Source: Aliidiomarina maris
GTDB lineage: Bacteria > Pseudomonadota > Gammaproteobacteria > Enterobacterales > Alteromonadaceae
Assembly: GCF_003987335.1 (NCBI RefSeq)
Contig: NZ_PIPK01000003.1
Location: 62,001 to 126,000, forward strand
DNA length: 64,000 bases
Direction: 5' to 3'
Both the position numbers and the translations under genes were made by a program. Under the pieces are notes generated by a model. It was not told where the DNA came from. It ran no database searches and worked only from the letters and a program-made list of their open reading frames with translations. Positions 37,559 through 45,712 of this stretch are shown here, piece by piece. Numbering within the stretch: position 1 is the stretch's first letter; each line of letters opens with the position of its first letter.

Positions 37559-38965
37559 TTACATTTGCGCTAAACTCTGAAACAAGAAGTCAGTGCTCTG
37601 ATTTAAACGCGCAATTTGACTATCTAAAGACAAGAACCTTTGCCGCTGTGTGCGCTCATAATTTTCCATATAGCGTTCAAACTGCACACGGTCTGCTTCG
37701 ACACGCTTTTTCTGATTTTCATAAATACGTTCTCGTCCGTCAATTAAGCCACCAGGCTTGGTAAATTCCTCAATGGTATTCTTTAATTGCGTTGCCAAGC
37801 CATTTTCGCCTGCGAATAACGATTCAATTGACGCAAAGTTATTATCCAGTGCGTTCGTGAAACGCTCTTCACCCGTTCCGCCACCGATATTGCGGGTATC
37901 GAACGCTAGCTTGCCATCATTATCCGTTACTATACCGAGCTTAAACAACGAATTCAGTTGTTCGTCAGCTCCGGCTACAGGGCGGATAATAATGCTACTT
38001 AACTTGCTGCGCGCAGAGCGTACTAACGAGTCACCAATCAGAGCGCCATTCTCGCCACCCTCGTTATAAGCGGTTAGTCTGTTTACTTCATCAATCATGC
38101 CATTGTACGCGGCAATAAAATCGTCAACATTCTTCCGAATGCCTTCGCGGTCGACGTCAACCGCCAAGCGGATTGTTTCCCCTGGCGAAGCTCGCTCGAC
38201 TGACAAATCAACGCCTTGAATGCTATTTTTGAAATCATTGGTAGAACTAAAGGCACGAATCCCGTCAATATCGATTTCGGCGTCGGCAGCACTTCGGGTT
38301 ATATTTACGCCAGCCGTGGTACCGGTCGCAACCGTCGATAACACATCAAGGTCGGCGTTGTTATTGCTAACCGAAAGCTCATTGGCGGCGCCAGTGATAG
38401 TCGAATCAAACACTAAAAATGTCTGCGGGTTGCTGCCACCCGTATTCACGATACTCGCGCTGACGCCAAAATTATCACTTTGACGGTTGATTGCGCGCGC
38501 AATGTCCTCCAGCGTTGCGCCCTCTTCAATATCCACAGTGAATTGGTTATCCGGCCCTGCTTCAAAACTTAGAGAACCGGCTGTATCAGCAATTACCTGA
38601 CTACCCGAGGCGAAGCCCTGGCTCTCTGCCCGCGAACCCACCGCAAGAGACTCGACCGAAATGTTATAATTACCACGTGCAGCCGACGTCGAAGCCGTTG
38701 CTGATAAAATAGGATTTTCTTCGCTTTGGCCACTTAGTTGTGCCGAGCGTGCTGAGACTTGTCGCGGGTCCGATAGGACACTCACCGAATCGAGAACTTT
38801 GGTCATTGAACTTTTGAAACGACTCAAGGCTGACAAGCTGACCGTGGCCTCGTTCTCACGTTTGTCCAAACGCTCAAGTTTTGGAGCGCGCTCCACCTGA
38901 ACGAGCTGGCGTACCAAACCTTCCAGGTCTATGCCTGAGCCTACGCCTAACGATGATATTCCCAT
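37559..38965 (-). CDS. fliD: Flagellar cap protein FliD
   Basis: FliD caps the filament and directs flagellin folding at the tip. It has the conserved N terminus (SSLGVGSGIDLEGLVRQLVQ, then VERAPKLERLDKRE), a central region of beta-rich domains with Ala/Ser/Asn/Gly-rich sequence, and the C-terminal coiled coil ending LDSQIARLNQSTDFLFQSLA. Length 468 is typical. GGAGGAAGTT precedes the ATG. It lies 13 bp after flaG, in the flaG-fliD-fliS-fliT order. Confidence 0.96.
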   Translation of the reverse strand: MGISSLGVGSGIDLEGLVRQLVQVERAPKLERLDKRENEATVSLSALSRFKSSMTKVLDSVSVLSDPRQVSARSAQLSGQSEENPILSATASTSAARGNYNISVESLAVGSRAESQGFASGSQVIADTAGSLSFEAGPDNQFTVDIEEGATLEDIARAINRQSDNFGVSASIVNTGGSNPQTFLVFDSTITGAANELSVSNNNADLDVLSTVATGTTAGVNITRSAADAEIDIDGIRAFSSTNDFKNSIQGVDLSVERASPGETIRLAVDVDREGIRKNVDDFIAAYNGMIDEVNRLTAYNEGGENGALIGDSLVRSARSKLSSIIIRPVAGADEQLNSLFKLGIVTDNDGKLAFDTRNIGGGTGEERFTNALDNNFASIESLFAGENGLATQLKNTIEEFTKPGGLIDGRERIYENQKKRVEADRVQFERYMENYERTQRQRFLSLDSQIARLNQSTDFLFQSLAQM

Positions 38966-38978
38966 AACTTCCTCCTAA

Positions 38979-39407
38979 CTAAACTCGACTATCGATCAAC
39001 AGACCTGTCGCACTGTCTAGTTGTTCATTCTGTGTGAGCGACTGCATGCGCCCAGCAAGCTTCAAAAAGTCATCAGACGGAATTTGACGAATGACATCGC
39101 CCGTTTCCCGATCGATAACTTGTATAATGGGCGAACTGTTGGGCGCCTCTTGCAACGAAAACTGAATATCTTGATTCAGGTTTTGTGCCACTCTTAATAA
39201 CGCTTCTGCAGCTTGCACAGTATCTTGTATATCGACTTCGTTGTCTGAACGTTTAGCCTGCTCCGCCATTTTTACTGCGAGCTTTTCCTGCTCGACCAGC
39301 AGCGCACCTTTATCCGGCTGATTTTCAATTACTTTTTCTTCTCGTGATTGGTTAGCGACTATCCGCGCGGCGTCGCTAAACCCAGTATTCGATGATTCTA
39401 CACTCAT
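38979..39407 (-). CDS. flaG: FlaG family protein
   Basis: FlaG proteins affect filament length in polar flagellates. The 142-residue protein has a variable, charged N-terminal part and the conserved FlaG domain: LNQDIQFSLQEAPNSSPIIQ, then VIDRETGDVIRQIPSDDFLK. I chose the ATG at 39407 because GGGGGG lies just upstream. The longer frame (39428) has no better site. A sigma-28 promoter is 46 bp upstream. Confidence 0.9.
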   Translation of the reverse strand: MSVESSNTGFSDAARIVANQSREEKVIENQPDKGALLVEQEKLAVKMAEQAKRSDNEVDIQDTVQAAEALLRVAQNLNQDIQFSLQEAPNSSPIIQVIDRETGDVIRQIPSDDFLKLAGRMQSLTQNEQLDSATGLLIDSRV

Positions 39408-39452
39408 AACATGCCCCCCAATTAGCATGTGGAAAATATGTACCCATATCTA

Positions 39453-39478
39453 TATCGGTCGTATTTTAAACAACTTTA
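39453..39478 (-). promoter_or_regulatory. Sigma-28 promoter of flaG-fliD-fliS-fliT
   Basis: Minus strand: TAAAG (39474-39478), 15 nt, CCGATA (39453-39458). The element reads TAAAGTTG at -35, close to the FliA consensus TAAAGTTT-N11-GCCGATAA. It lies about 46 bp before the flaG ATG. Confidence 0.85.
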
Positions 39479-39675
39479 GTTGTTTTTGCGGCAATATTCT
39501 GCCTAGACTTACATCGCAGAGGCAATAAATTGCCCTTGGCACAACATACCTATGCTGGCGGACTTCGCCTTAATTGGCTTTACTCAGCTAGCTGCGAATA
39601 AAGCGATAATTTTAAATGAATCGTAAGTAGTTGATTTCAAATATAAATACATTTAAATCTAAAAATCTTAAAACT

Positions 39676-39692
39676 TTGGCACACTGCATGCA
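39676..39692 (+). promoter_or_regulatory. Sigma-54-like element pointing away from flaG
   Basis: Plus strand TTGGCACACTGCATGCA matches TTGGCACR-N4-TTGCW with one change, and the GG and GC doublets are the required ten bases apart. No coding gene lies downstream in this direction; a hairpin and a terminator-like palindrome do. Confidence 0.45.
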
Positions 39693-39726
39693 GTATTTAA
39701 AATGTGAAGTTTACAACGTCTGTCAA

Positions 39727-39775
39727 CCGGCTAGTCAGGATGCCCCCCTACAACCTCCTTTTCCTGACTAGTCGG
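39727..39775. repeat. Inverted repeat with C-rich 21-nt loop
   Basis: CCGGCTAGTCAGGA (39727-39740) pairs with TCCTGACTAGTCGG (39762-39775), with one non-Watson-Crick position. On the plus strand the loop holds ATGCCCCCC and ACCTCCTTTT. On the minus strand the loop holds AAAGGAGG. Confidence 0.85.
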
Positions 39776-39807
39776 TTCTTTCATTCAAAACGCCAAACCA
39801 TATAAAC

Positions 39808-39836
39808 AAAAATGCCAAGCAATTGCTTGGCATTTT
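39808..39836 (-). terminator. Palindromic terminator of flagellin 1
   Basis: AAAATGCCAAGCAATTGCTTGGCATTTT is a perfect 28-bp palindrome (39809-39836; written here by its halves AAAATGCCAAGCAA and TTGCTTGGCATTTT), 23 bp after the flagellin 1 stop, followed by T/A-rich sequence on the minus strand. Confidence 0.8.
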
Positions 39837-39859
39837 CGCGAGGGGATGTTTTAACTTGT

Positions 39860-40708
39860 TTACAGTAAAGAAAGCGCCGCTTGCGGTCTTTGGTTCGCCT
39901 GCGCCAAGATAGCGGTACTTGCCTGCTGAGTAATCTGGAACTTAGTCAAGTTCGCAGTCTCTGCAGCAAAGTCAGTATCTTGAATACGCGAGCGTGCAGC
40001 AGACACGTTTTCAACCACATTGCTTAAGTTCGCAATGGTAGATTGGAAGCGGTTCTGAATTGCACCCAGTTCAGCACGCGCCGATCCTACAGAAGCGATT
40101 GCCGCATCAATATTACTCAAAATGCCTTCCACTGGCGCGCTTCCGGTTAAGCCTGATACGCTAACGCCGTCGACACCTAAGCCTGCCGAGTCAAAGCTAC
40201 CGCTGCCGCCTGATCCTGTTCCCAAAGAAATAGTGATACGCTCTTCTGAAGTGCCGCGCGATCCTACCAAGAAGCCGACGCTTAGAGAGCCATCAAGTAC
40301 CTCTTTCCCGGAGAACTCAGTGGTACCAGCAACACGGTCAATTTCAGCTTGTAACTGAGTGATTTCTTCTTGAATTGCAGTTAAATCTTCGTCTTCATTA
40401 ATGCCATTGTCAGCTTGAACTACTAGCTCTCGCATACGCTGAAGCATATTGCCAGTCTCTTGCAACGCGCCCTCAGCAACCTGAGCCAATGAAATGCCAT
40501 CGTTCGCGTTTCGCACAGCCTGATTGAGGCCGTTAATTTGCGATGTTTGACGATTCGTAATTTGCAGACCCGCCGCATCGTCAGACGCGCTGTTGATTCG
40601 AAAGCCTGATGAAAGGCGCTCGAATGCGGTGCTTAAACCGTTACCCGACGTCATTAGCTGACGCTGAGCGTTAATCGATGATACGTTTGTATTTACGTAT
40701 AAAGACAT
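39860..40708 (-). CDS. fliC: Flagellin 1
   Basis: A filament protein of 282 residues. The conserved N-terminal D0/D1 region starts [19 protein letters not shown] and has [19 protein letters not shown]. The C-terminal region ends [20 protein letters not shown] plus LL. Between them is only a short, Gly/Ser-rich variable stretch of about 60 residues (170-230), so outer domains D2/D3 are essentially missing. The variable part is rich in Ser, which could carry sugars. It uses Ile where the others have Leu in VSSxNAQ. GCAAAGGAG precedes the ATG. It is first of four flagellins in a row in coordinate order. Confidence 0.95.
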   Translation of the reverse strand: MSLYVNTNVSSINAQRQLMTSGNGLSTAFERLSSGFRINSASDDAAGLQITNRQTSQINGLNQAVRNANDGISLAQVAEGALQETGNMLQRMRELVVQADNGINEDEDLTAIQEEITQLQAEIDRVAGTTEFSGKEVLDGSLSVGFLVGSRGTSEERITISLGTGSGGSGSFDSAGLGVDGVSVSGLTGSAPVEGILSNIDAAIASVGSARAELGAIQNRFQSTIANLSNVVENVSAARSRIQDTDFAAETANLTKFQITQQASTAILAQANQRPQAALSLL

Positions 40709-40799
40709 AACTTCTCCTTTGCGAGCTCTTCACTCGCTGCCATTTTTTATTTAATGCAAGCCCAACCACAAGCTTGCATACAATCCCCTACATCATCGA

Positions 40800-40825
40800 T
40801 ATCGGATGCTCACTGCAAAGCTTTA
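40800..40825 (-). promoter_or_regulatory. Sigma-28 promoter of flagellin 1
   Basis: Minus strand: TAAAG (40821-40825), 15 nt, CCGATA (40800-40805). It lies directly after the terminator of flagellin 2, so flagellin 1 has its own transcript with a leader of about 85 nt. Confidence 0.85.
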
Positions 40826-40840
40826 GCATTATTTTGTGCA

Positions 40841-40868
40841 AAAACAAAAAAACCGGGCAAAGCCCGGT
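40841..40868 (-). terminator. Terminator of flagellin 2
   Basis: The hairpin ACCGGGC-AAA-GCCCGGT is followed by T-rich sequence on the minus strand, 22 bp after the flagellin 2 stop. Confidence 0.88.
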
Positions 40869-40889
40869 CTTCTCGGTAGGGTATCGTAC

Positions 40890-41747
40890 TTATAACAATG
40901 ACAATGCTGCCGTCGGTCTTTGATTCGCCTGGGCTAAAATTGCCGTACTGGCCTGTTGCGTGATTTGAAACTTGGTTAAGTTCGCTGCTTCACGCGCAAA
41001 GTCAGTATCCTGGATACGCGAGCGCGCTGAGGACACGTTTTCAACCACATTGCTTAAGTTAGCAATGGTAGATTGGAAGCGGTTTTGAATCGCGCCCAAC
41101 TCCGCACGTTTAGAGCCAACGGTTTGAATTGCTGCATCGATTGCAGTTAATGCCGCCTCCGCTGGATTCGCACCGCTACCTAAGTTGGTCACATCAATCG
41201 CTGATGCATTGACACCCAAACCTTCTGATGAAAAAGCACCCGATGCGGCTGTGCCTGCTGAAAGGGTTACACTGATACGCTCGTTAGCGGTGCCACGTGA
41301 CCCGACTAAGAAGCCGACATCTAACGAACCGTCCAGCACGTTTTTGCCAGAAAACTCAGTGGTTCCTGCAACGCGATCAATCTCCGCTTGCAGTTGGGTA
41401 ATTTCTTCTTGAATAGCGGTCAAGTCTTCAGCTTCGTTAATCCCGTTGTCAGCTTGCACCACGAGCTCACGCATACGCTGCAGCATGTTGCCAGTTTCTT
41501 GCAATGCGCCCTCGGCCACTTGGGCTAGTGAAATACCGTCATTGGCATTGCGCACAGCTTGGTTCAAGCCGTTAATTTGCGATGTTTGACGGTTGGTAAT
41601 TTGCAGGCCCGCCGCGTCGTCTGACGCACTATTGATACGGAAGCCTGATGAAAGACGCTCAAACGCAGTATTCAAGCCATTGCCTGACGTCATTAACTGA
41701 CGCTGCGCATTCAACGATGACACGTTGGTATTGACGTATAAAGACAT
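40890..41747 (-). CDS. fliC: Flagellin 2
   Basis: A 285-residue flagellin with the same short architecture as its neighbours. The start is the ATG at 41747 ([18 protein letters not shown]); the open frame to 41771 adds residues not found in the other flagellins. It differs from the rest in the C-terminal part: [10 protein letters not shown] instead of [22 protein letters not shown] instead of [12 protein letters not shown], and RPTAALSLL at the end. The variable centre (AGTAASGAFSSEGLGVNASA) is Ala/Ser rich. It may be a minor or position-specific filament subunit. Confidence 0.95.
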   Translation of the reverse strand: MSLYVNTNVSSLNAQRQLMTSGNGLNTAFERLSSGFRINSASDDAAGLQITNRQTSQINGLNQAVRNANDGISLAQVAEGALQETGNMLQRMRELVVQADNGINEAEDLTAIQEEITQLQAEIDRVAGTTEFSGKNVLDGSLDVGFLVGSRGTANERISVTLSAGTAASGAFSSEGLGVNASAIDVTNLGSGANPAEAALTAIDAAIQTVGSKRAELGAIQNRFQSTIANLSNVVENVSSARSRIQDTDFAREAANLTKFQITQQASTAILAQANQRPTAALSLL

Positions 41748-41831
41748 AACATCTCCTTCGCGAGCTTGCACTCGCTGCCATTAAAAATACAAGCCAACCT
41801 CTTAGCTTGCATGTATCCCCTACGTTAGATG

Positions 41832-41857
41832 TATCGGCGATATTTTTTTATTCTTTA
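41832..41857 (-). promoter_or_regulatory. Sigma-28 promoter of flagellin 2
   Basis: Minus strand: TAAAG (41853-41857), 15 nt ending in G, CCGATA (41832-41837), giving the -10 GCCGATA. The spacer is A/T rich. Confidence 0.87.
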
Positions 41858-41898
41858 GGCATTTTTTATGGCATAAATATTTAATGAAAATCAGGCAC

Positions 41899-41928
41899 AA
41901 AAAAACCGAGTCGAAACTCGGTTTTTTT
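41899..41928 (-). terminator. Terminator of flagellin 3
   Basis: The hairpin ACCGAGT-CGAA-ACTCGGT has T-runs on both strands, so it could act in both directions. It lies 17 bp after the flagellin 3 stop. Confidence 0.9.
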
Positions 41929-41944
41929 GCGAGGGGAACGTAGC

Positions 41945-42805
41945 TTACAGTAGCGACAATGCAGCCTGTGGACGCTGGTTCGCCTGTGCAAGAATTGCGG
42001 TACTAGCCTGCTGGGTGATCTGGAACTTAGTTAAGTTCGCAGTTTCAGCAGCAAAGTCAGTGTCCTGGATACGTGAACGCGCAGCAGACACGTTTTCAAC
42101 GACATTGCTTAAGTTCGCAATGGTAGATTGGAAGCGGTTCTGAATTGCACCCAATTCCGCACGGGCTGAACCAACCGTCGCAATCGCAGAGTCAATGGCA
42201 CTCAATGCAGCTTGAACAGGCGCAGCGCCAGAACCTAAACCAGTCACGTCAATCACGCTGTCATCAATACCTAAACCTGATGAGTCAAACGCTACGGTCG
42301 TACCTGAACCATCGGCCGATAGTTGCACGGTAATGCGTTCTTCTGATGTTCCACGAGACCCAACCAGGAAGCCTACATCCAACTCGCCGTCGAGTACATT
42401 TTTACCAGAGAATTCAGTGGTGCCTGCAACACGATCAATTTCCGCTTGCAACTGAGTGATCTCTTCCTGGATTGCGATCAAGTCTTCGTCTTCATTGATA
42501 CCGTTATCCGCTTGCACTACTAACTCACGCATACGCTGAAGCATGTTACCAGTTTCTTGCAACGCGCCTTCAGCAACCTGAGCTAAAGAAATACCGTCAT
42601 TGGCGTTACGAACCGCTTGGTTCAAACCATTGATTTGCGACGTTTGACGATTCGTGATTTGCAAGCCTGCCGCATCGTCAGACGCACTGTTGATACGAAA
42701 ACCTGAAGAAAGACGCTCAAACGCGGTGTTTAAACCGTTACCAGATGTCATTAACTGACGCTGGGCGTTAAGCGATGATACGTTTGTATTTACGTATAAA
42801 GACAT
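41945..42805 (-). CDS. fliC: Flagellin 3
   Basis: A 286-residue flagellin with conserved ends ([38 protein letters not shown]). The variable centre is [19 protein letters not shown], followed by [20 protein letters not shown]. It carries [12 protein letters not shown], where the others have DLTAIQEE. Sequence groups it with flagellins 1 and 2 (SASDDAAG form) rather than 4 and 5 (SAADDAAG). It has CAAAGGAGATGTT before the ATG. Confidence 0.95.
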   Translation of the reverse strand: MSLYVNTNVSSLNAQRQLMTSGNGLNTAFERLSSGFRINSASDDAAGLQITNRQTSQINGLNQAVRNANDGISLAQVAEGALQETGNMLQRMRELVVQADNGINEDEDLIAIQEEITQLQAEIDRVAGTTEFSGKNVLDGELDVGFLVGSRGTSEERITVQLSADGSGTTVAFDSSGLGIDDSVIDVTGLGSGAAPVQAALSAIDSAIATVGSARAELGAIQNRFQSTIANLSNVVENVSAARSRIQDTDFAAETANLTKFQITQQASTAILAQANQRPQAALSLL

Positions 42806-42893
42806 AACATCTCCTTTGCGAGGGTTAACTCGCTGCCATTTTTTATCGTATTAAGCTCAATTGCTGAGCTCATTTTTTCCCCTACGGTTATTG

Positions 42894-42919
42894 TGTCGGC
42901 CAGAGAATTTAAATCTTTA
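42894..42919 (-). promoter_or_regulatory. Sigma-28 promoter of flagellin 3
   Basis: Minus strand: TAAAG (42915-42919), 15 nt, CCGACA (42894-42899). There is one change from CCGATA in the -10. It lies just after the terminator of flagellin 4. Confidence 0.8.
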
Positions 42920-42921
42920 AC

Positions 42922-42954
42922 AAAAAAAGCCGGAATCTTTACGATTCCGGCTTT
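42922..42954 (-). terminator. Terminator of flagellin 4
   Basis: The hairpin AAAGCCGGAATC-TTTAC-GATTCCGGCTTT has a run of seven T on the minus strand, about 70 bp after the flagellin 4 stop. Confidence 0.88.
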
Positions 42955-42963
42955 CCCTGTCAA

Positions 42964-43007
42964 CCCAATTAGCAAGTTGCCCCATTTCCCTTAACTTGCT
43001 AACTGGG
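42964..43007. repeat. 15-bp-stem hairpin in the 3' region of flagellin 4
   Basis: CCCAATTAGCAAGTT (42964-42978) pairs with AACTTGCTAACTGGG (42993-43007), with one wobble position. The loop is GCCCCATTTCCCTT on the plus strand. It lies between the flagellin 4 stop and its terminator. Confidence 0.82.
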
Positions 43008-43022
43008 ATCTTCCAAAACTGC

Positions 43023-43877
43023 TTATCCCAACAGTGACAACGCTGCCTGTGGACGCTGATTCGCCTGGGCAAGAATTGACGTACTAGCCTGCTGCGTAAT
43101 CTGGAACTTAGTTAAATTCGCTGTTTCTGCCGCAAAGTCAGTGTCCATAATGCGTGAACGCGCTGCCGACACGTTTTCAACAATATTGCTCAAGTTCGCA
43201 ATGGTTGATTGGAAACGGTTTTGAATTGCACCTAACTCAGCACGAGCAGAACCAACTGTGGCTATTGCTGCGTCAATGTTGCTTAAGAAGCCTTCGACTG
43301 GGTTTGCGTCACTGTTATCAATACTTGATACATCAATCCCGTCAATACCTAAACCGGCTTGGTCGAAAGCTTCATTGGCACTGCCGGCGCTCAAGGCAAT
43401 GGTGATACGTTCTTCTGATGTACCACGTGACCCAACTAAGAAGCCCACGTCTAACTGACCGTCCAAAACATTCTTGCCAGAAAACTCGGTCGTGTTTGCA
43501 ACACGGTCTATTTCTTGCTGAAGTTGAGAAATCTCTTCTTGAATTGCAGTCAAGTCTTCCTGCTCATTAATGCCGTTATCTGCCTGCACAACCAGTTCAC
43601 GCATACGCTGCAACATGTTGCCAGTTTCTTGTAGGGCACCTTCGGCAACCTGTGCTAACGAGATGCCGTCGTTGGCATTACGAACCGCTTGGTTCAAACC
43701 ATTGATCTGCGAGGTTTGACGGTTGGTGATCTGAAGACCTGCTGCGTCATCCGCTGCGCTGTTAATACGAAAACCTGACGATAAACGCTCGAACGCAGTG
43801 TTCAAACCATTACTTGAAGTCATCAATTGGCGCTGTGCATTTAATGACGATACGTTGGTGTTTACATATAAAGACAT
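43023..43877 (-). CDS. fliC: Flagellin 4
   Basis: A 284-residue flagellin. It shares with flagellin 5 the features [54 protein letters not shown] and a final Gly, none of which occur in flagellins 1-3. The variable centre is SAGSANEAFDQAGLGIDGID. Its first 191 bp of coding sequence and upstream leader are identical to those of flagellin 5. CCAGGAGAGCAATT precedes the ATG. Gene conversion or recent duplication is the likely cause. Confidence 0.95.
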   Translation of the reverse strand: MSLYVNTNVSSLNAQRQLMTSSNGLNTAFERLSSGFRINSAADDAAGLQITNRQTSQINGLNQAVRNANDGISLAQVAEGALQETGNMLQRMRELVVQADNGINEQEDLTAIQEEISQLQQEIDRVANTTEFSGKNVLDGQLDVGFLVGSRGTSEERITIALSAGSANEAFDQAGLGIDGIDVSSIDNSDANPVEGFLSNIDAAIATVGSARAELGAIQNRFQSTIANLSNIVENVSAARSRIMDTDFAAETANLTKFQITQQASTSILAQANQRPQAALSLLG

Positions 43878-43893
43878 AATTGCTCTCCTGGCC
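43687..43893. repeat. 207-bp identical direct repeat, copy 1 (flagellin 4 5' end)
   Basis: This stretch reads identically to 51728-51934, 8041 bp away, in the same orientation. It covers the start of flagellin 4, its ribosome binding site and a few bases upstream. The first differences are C/A just before 43687 and T/A just after 43893. Similarity continues at lower identity through the whole gene. Confidence 0.9.
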
Positions 43894-43944
43894 TCAATGG
43901 GGCGTTGAAACTTATTAGCGGCGATACGCCTTGCTTGGTAAAGT

Positions 43945-43970
43945 TAACGGCCAGAAGTAGAAAAGCTTTA
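43945..43970 (-). promoter_or_regulatory. Sigma-28 promoter of flagellin 4
   Basis: Minus strand: TAAAG (43966-43970), 15 nt ending in G, CCGTTA (43945-43950), i.e. GCCGTTAA in place of GCCGATAA. The -35 overlaps the stop codon of legF, and no terminator separates them, so read-through from the Leg operon is possible. Confidence 0.77.
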
Positions 43971-44663
43971 GCGAATTTTTTGCTGTGCCAAGAATTCAGC
44001 CCACAAAAAATCTAACTCAGTGTCGATGTCTGCGGAGCGACTCTGGGGCATTATATAAGCAAAGGTTTGAGTGGGTGCTTCGTACAATTGACTAAGGTCA
44101 AGGGCGACCGCTCGTGTCATGAGGTAAATCGCACCATTCAACTGATAGTAAAGTGCTTTTTGTGTGCCAGTCGATGCTGGCGTGACGAAGTTAGTCATTA
44201 CGTGATTGTCTGGCAGCTGGTTGCACAAGCTCAAAGGCACTGCCGACTCACAAACTGAGACTATCGCATCCGCATTTTTTTCCTCTAACAACCGAAATGA
44301 AGCATGAATATCGCTCACCTGACGTAGCGGGGAGGTGGGTTGTAACAACATAACATAATTAACGTCAGCGCCATTTCCGTCCGACATATCGGTAATAGCA
44401 TGCGCTAGAACATCCTGACTGCTCGCTGCGTCGGTGGCTAAATGCGCGGGACGCAAAAAAGGAACTTCAGCACCCCAGCTTTTCGCTACTAATGCGATAT
44501 CCGGGTCATCAGTAGTTACCAATACCTTCGAAAAACAACCGCTGGTTAGCGCGCATTCTATCGTCCACGCAATGAGCGGCTTACCGGCAAACAACCGTAA
44601 ATTTTTACCTGGCAATCGCTTACTGCCACCACGTGCAGGAATAACCGCTATATTCATGGTCAC
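43968..44663 (-). CDS. legF: CMP-nonulosonic acid cytidylyltransferase (LegF/NeuA family)
   Basis: This enzyme activates a nonulosonic acid with CTP. The family signature is at the start: IAVIPARGGSKRLPGKNLRL, then GKPLIAWTIECAL. MLLQPTSPLR and the later Asp-rich SADIDTELDFLW complete the pattern. PseF and NeuA share these motifs, so the sugar is inferred from neighbours. Length 231. The start overlaps the ptmE-like gene by four bases. It is the last gene of the operon. Confidence 0.88.
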   Translation of the reverse strand: MTMNIAVIPARGGSKRLPGKNLRLFAGKPLIAWTIECALTSGCFSKVLVTTDDPDIALVAKSWGAEVPFLRPAHLATDAASSQDVLAHAITDMSDGNGADVNYVMLLQPTSPLRQVSDIHASFRLLEEKNADAIVSVCESAVPLSLCNQLPDNHVMTNFVTPASTGTQKALYYQLNGAIYLMTRAVALDLSQLYEAPTQTFAYIMPQSRSADIDTELDFLWAEFLAQQKIR

Positions 44664-45712
44664 AAACCTAAGCTTTCGATGTCAGATTGTGCGCGCTGAA
44701 AATCGTCCATACGGCCAATATCCAACCAGTACTCATGGATTGGAAACATCCCGACTCCCTGCTGATTTTGCATCTGAGTGGCCAATAAATCGGTCATATC
44801 GATATGCGCACCTGATACACATGCATCAATCACTTCGGGGTTCAATACGTACATTCCAGCGTTTACAAAACAACGCTGAGTTGGCTTCTCTTCAATGCTG
44901 CAGATTCGACCTTGTTCCCCCTGAATGACGCCATATGGAATCTGATGTTCGTATTCGCGGACGCACATGGTAGCGGCGAAATTATTTTGCAAATGGAATT
45001 CCAGCAAACGCTCAAAATCAATCGCAGTCAAGATATCGCCGTTCACGACCAGCATGGGTAATTTAAGATGCTCCGGATCTAATAGTCCCAGTGCACCAGC
45101 GGTACCAAGCGGTGACTCTTCATGAACATACTGAATGCTTACCCCAAACTGTTGACCGTCCCCAAAATGCTGATGTATGACTTCAGGAAGGTAATGCGTT
45201 GAAATATGAAAGTTTACAAAGCCGTGCCGCTTAAGACGTAAAATTAAAGTCTCTAACACAGGCTTGCCGCCCACATTTAACATAGGTTTTGGCGTTATAT
45301 TAGTGAGTGGTCTCAAGCGAGTGCCAAATCCACCGGCCATAATAAAAACAGGGTTATCGATACTTTTGGAGGTACTTAATTCGGCCAGTGTGTATAACCC
45401 AAGCAACTCATTAACATCACTCACGATAGGAATCGCTAACACTTGCTTCTCTCGCATCAAGCGCAATGCCTCACTACGTGGCACTTGTTTACCTAGCGTA
45501 AGTGGTTTATCGTTCATAACCTGACTAACGGGTGCATCTAAACCTTGACCTGCTAACAACGAGCGTCGAATGTCACCGTCAGTAACGACCCCATGCAACC
45601 TATTGTTCTGGCAAACTAGGACGATTCTTGACCCAGTTTGATTTAACTTAACCAACGCTTGTTGCACGCTGGATTCAGGTGTAACCACGGTATCGACCCA
45701 ATTAAAACTCAT
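44660..45712 (-). CDS. ptmE: CBS-domain sugar-1-phosphate guanylyltransferase (PtmE-like)
   Basis: The protein has two CBS motifs (about 1-115) and then a nucleotidyltransferase (about 120-350) with FIMAGGFGTRLRPLTNITPK, PMLNVGGKPVLE and VVNGDILTAIDF. This architecture matches Campylobacter PtmE, which makes GDP-GlcNAc-type precursor (from glucosamine 1-phosphate) for the GDP-based legionaminic acid pathway. The CBS pair may sense a nucleotide. I chose the ATG at 45712 (MSFNWVDTVV) over a GTG at 45721 because AGGT lies upstream. It overlaps the acetyltransferase gene by 11 bp. Confidence 0.83.
   Translation of the reverse strand: MSFNWVDTVVTPESSVQQALVKLNQTGSRIVLVCQNNRLHGVVTDGDIRRSLLAGQGLDAPVSQVMNDKPLTLGKQVPRSEALRLMREKQVLAIPIVSDVNELLGLYTLAELSTSKSIDNPVFIMAGGFGTRLRPLTNITPKPMLNVGGKPVLETLILRLKRHGFVNFHISTHYLPEVIHQHFGDGQQFGVSIQYVHEESPLGTAGALGLLDPEHLKLPMLVVNGDILTAIDFERLLEFHLQNNFAATMCVREYEHQIPYGVIQGEQGRICSIEEKPTQRCFVNAGMYVLNPEVIDACVSGAHIDMTDLLATQMQNQQGVGMFPIHEYWLDIGRMDDFQRAQSDIESLGL

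Larger units (their letters stand above)
39408..39859. other. Intergenic region between flaG and flagellin 1 (452 bp)
   Basis: This AT-rich stretch holds, from left to right, the flaG sigma-28 promoter (39453-39478), a plus-strand sigma-54-like element (39676-39692), a 14-bp-stem hairpin (39727-39775) and the palindromic terminator of flagellin 1 (39808-39836). No protein-coding frame is convincing. The part 39480-39675 shows nothing I can name. Confidence 0.7.

Noticed and set aside
39676-39692. The sigma-54-like element as a flagellin 1 promoter
   Set aside because: It points in the plus direction, opposite to all flagellins, so it cannot drive them.
39860-43877. A CRISPR-like or satellite repeat, suggested by repeated blocks
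   Set aside because: The repeats are whole flagellin genes with intact reading frames and their own promoters and terminators.
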